From positions 372,001 through 436,000 of the forward strand of contig CAWCDW010000008.1 in assembly GCA_963794475.1 (NCBI GenBank): a stretch of 64,000 nt of DNA. The letters are read 5' to 3'. Positions 62,350 to 64,000 of this stretch are shown here, piece after piece. Both the position numbers and the translations under genes were made by a program. Source of the DNA: GAS188 sp963794475 (lineage in GTDB: Bacteria; Pseudomonadota; Alphaproteobacteria; Rhizobiales; Beijerinckiaceae). Below the pieces are notes generated by a model. It was not told the DNA's origin. It ran no database searches and worked only from the letters and a program-made list of their open reading frames with translations. Position 1 is the first letter of the stretch; each line of letters opens with the position of its first letter.

Positions 62350-63537
62350 CTATTTCACCAACACCCAAGCCGGCTGCAGGATCGGGAAGGCGATCAGCCC
62401 GATCACTGCGGTCGCGGCAATGAGCAGGGGATTGCTGATTTTCCAACGGAAGAGCATGCCGAGCGAAACGAGACCGATGAGCGCCGTGACCCAGTCGCCG
62501 ATCGCGATGCGGCCAAGCAGGATGCAGGCGCCGAGGATGGTGCCGATCGCCGCCCCATAGGCTCCCTTCACGAAACCCTGGACATTCGGGTTGTCGCGAT
62601 TGCGCGCGAGGATCGGCGCCGCGACCAACACGAAGATGAAGGAGGGGAGAAAGATGCCGATCGTCGACACGAGCGAGCCCCAGAAACCGGCGACCAGATA
62701 TCCGACGAAGGTCGCGGTGATCACGACCGGGCCAGGGCTGATCATGCCGATCGCGACCGCGACCAGGAATTGGCGCTGGTCGAGCCAGCCATATTGTTGC
62801 ACCACACCTTGCTCGAGGAAGGGCACGATGACGAGACCGCTGCCGAAGGTGAGGGATCCCGCCTTGAGGAAGAACAGAAGAAGCTTGCCGAGGACGGACG
62901 CGTCAGCCGAGGACGCGATCGGGACCGTTGCCGCCATCGCGGCCGGGGCGAACCCCAATGCCGTGGCCTTCGGCGGGCGCCGGAAGAGGCTGCCGTAGTA
63001 AAGGATGCCGATGATGCCGGCCCCGATGAAGAGCAGCGCCACTTCGGCCTGCAAGATAACGGTCACGACGAGACAGGCGGCGGCGATCACCCATTGCAGC
63101 CAATCCTCCATGCCGAGCTTCGCCAGCCGGTGGCAGGAATGCAAGATGAGCGCGATGACCGCCGGGCTCACGCCGTAGAAGATCGCGGTCACCGGCTTCA
63201 ATTCGCCGAGATAGATGTAGAGCGCGCCAAGTGCCGCGACGATGACGAAGTTCGGCAGGATGAAAGCCCAGCCTCCGGCCCACGCGCCCCAGAAGCCGGC
63301 GCGCAGATAGGCGATATAGATGCCGACCTGGATCGCGAGCGGCCCCGGCAGCGACTGGCATATGGCAATCGCCTCGCGCATCTCACCCTTGCTGAGCCAG
63401 CCGGCCTTGTCGACGAGCTCGCGTTCCATCTGGCCGACGAGCGCCACGGGTCCCCCGAAGCCCAAAAGGCCAAGACGCAGGAAATAAAAGACGACTTCGC
63501 TGATCCGGCCGCGCGGCCGCGCCACGGCTTCGGTCAT
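62350..63537 (-). CDS. chrA: Chromate transporter ChrA
   Basis: A 395-residue CHR-family inner-membrane protein with two homologous halves. The first half has FLRLGLLGFGGPVALVGQME and GWLSKGEMREAIAICQSLPG; the second has FLKAGSLTFGSGLVIVPFLE and VVQQYGWLDQRQFLVAVAIG, the paired GFGGP/FGSG motifs of long ChrA proteins. About ten hydrophobic segments. It effluxes chromate, giving resistance. The start overlaps the chrB stop as ATGA, so the two are coupled. Confidence 0.93.
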   Translation of the reverse strand: MTEAVARPRGRISEVVFYFLRLGLLGFGGPVALVGQMERELVDKAGWLSKGEMREAIAICQSLPGPLAIQVGIYIAYLRAGFWGAWAGGWAFILPNFVIVAALGALYIYLGELKPVTAIFYGVSPAVIALILHSCHRLAKLGMEDWLQWVIAAACLVVTVILQAEVALLFIGAGIIGILYYGSLFRRPPKATALGFAPAAMAATVPIASSADASVLGKLLLFFLKAGSLTFGSGLVIVPFLEQGVVQQYGWLDQRQFLVAVAIGMISPGPVVITATFVGYLVAGFWGSLVSTIGIFLPSFIFVLVAAPILARNRDNPNVQGFVKGAYGAAIGTILGACILLGRIAIGDWVTALIGLVSLGMLFRWKISNPLLIAATAVIGLIAFPILQPAWVLVK

Positions 63538-64000
63538 CTTGAGCCCGCCGAATGCTTGGGCGGCCAGCTATGCGTCTCGCCCTTCCGCCGCGAAGCCCAG
63601 GCGTAGAGCGCGTCATAGATGACGAAGCCGTGCTCCAGCACCTTGTGGTCGTCAGATGAAAGGTCGCGCAATCCCATCGAGATCGCGAGCAGGCCCGCCG
63701 ATTGCGGTGTGAGATCATGGCGGTCGGTATCGGCCCCGCGCACGATCTTGGCGATGGCCGCCAGCGCAGGCTCGCGCTCGAGCCCGTATTTCGCCATGAA
63801 GCTGTCGAAGCTGCAGCCATCGCCCACATGGGTCAGCTCGACATCGGGAATATCGTAAGGTGTCGCCCCGGTTTCCTTCGCGACTCGCTGGACCTCACTT
63901 GGCGGCACGAACAGGAACTCGGGCTCCTTATCGATGAAGCGCGCGATCAGCCAAGGACAGGCGATGCGATCGATGACCGGACGCTCGCGTGTGATCCATT
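63534..64000 (-). CDS. chrB: ChrB chromate resistance protein, C-terminal part
   Basis: The 3' end of a gene running off the window edge; 154 residues are visible. WITRERPVIDRIACPWLIAR, FIDKEPEFLFVPPSEV and GDGCSFDSFMAKYGL are the conserved C-terminal domain of ChrB, with Cys and His residues likely to bind metal or act in reduction. The N-terminal regulatory half lies beyond position 64000. The stop overlaps chrA by four bases. ChrB proteins sense chromate and control chrA; here that is inferred from family. Confidence 0.9.
   Translation of the reverse strand, partial: WITRERPVIDRIACPWLIARFIDKEPEFLFVPPSEVQRVAKETGATPYDIPDVELTHVGDGCSFDSFMAKYGLEREPALAAIAKIVRGADTDRHDLTPQSAGLLAISMGLRDLSSDDHKVLEHGFVIYDALYAWASRRKGETHSWPPKHSAGSR

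Noticed and set aside
1..64000. rRNA, tRNA, CRISPR arrays or complete insertion sequences
   Set aside because: Intergenic regions were read on both strands; no cloverleaf, spaced direct repeats, transposase or terminal inverted repeat pair was seen.

Overview
The window is GC-rich, gene-dense bacterial DNA, most consistent with an alphaproteobacterium of the Hyphomicrobiales (Rhizobiales). The grounds are an ExoF-like exporter, class III cyclases fused to TolB-like and TPR regions, a fused CysNC and a four-gene branched-chain 2-oxoacid dehydrogenase operon. No rRNA, tRNA, CRISPR array or intact insertion sequence was seen. Several recognisable genes carry single-base frameshifts (near 3222, 12310, 27039, 31234 and probably 47300). 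Some may be assembly or sequencing errors rather than true decay.

Layout. 0.1-9.3 kb is mixed: a classical autotransporter, a broken cyclase remnant, a DUF1989 protein, an ArsC-like reductase, a GNAT, a small exported protein, a LysR regulator and a cyclase-TolB-TPR protein. 9.3-10.6 kb holds a doubtful repeat-bearing gene and a long gap. 10.6-21.4 kb is a branched-chain amino acid island: livGFHM facing a binding protein, then (after a small membrane-protein pair) the bkdA1-bkdA2-bkdB-lpdA operon. Uptake and oxidative breakdown of Leu/Ile/Val are therefore adjacent.

21.5-36.5 kb is an exopolysaccharide locus: flippase, two P-loop proteins, Wzc-like chain-length kinase, asparagine-synthetase-like amidotransferase, Wzy/ligase-like protein and glycosyltransferase on the minus strand. 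On the plus strand are a LuxR-type regulator, a secreted beta-propeller and an ExoF-like exporter.

36.6-56.5 kb is a long run of minus-strand genes. Read in transcription order it is: sugar nucleotidyltransferase, DegT aminotransferase, priming phosphoglycosyltransferase, LegB-like dehydratase, TPR-sulfotransferase, a 1242-residue beta-helix surface protein, type I secretion ABC and HlyD proteins, TPR-GT9 glycosyltransferase, GmhA, HldE, CysNC and CysD. The enzymes that make PAPS and ADP-heptose lie beside a PAPS-using and a GT9 (heptosyltransferase-family) transferase. Both transferases have TPRs and they flank a secreted Ser/Thr/Asn-rich protein. My main hypothesis is a dedicated system that sulfates and/or heptosylates a type I-secreted adhesin.

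56.5-64 kb holds a LysR regulator divergent from a tandem-GNAT plus Cys-less isochorismatase-fold pair, a YVTN propeller protein, two small proteins, and chrA with the 3' end of chrB running off the window.
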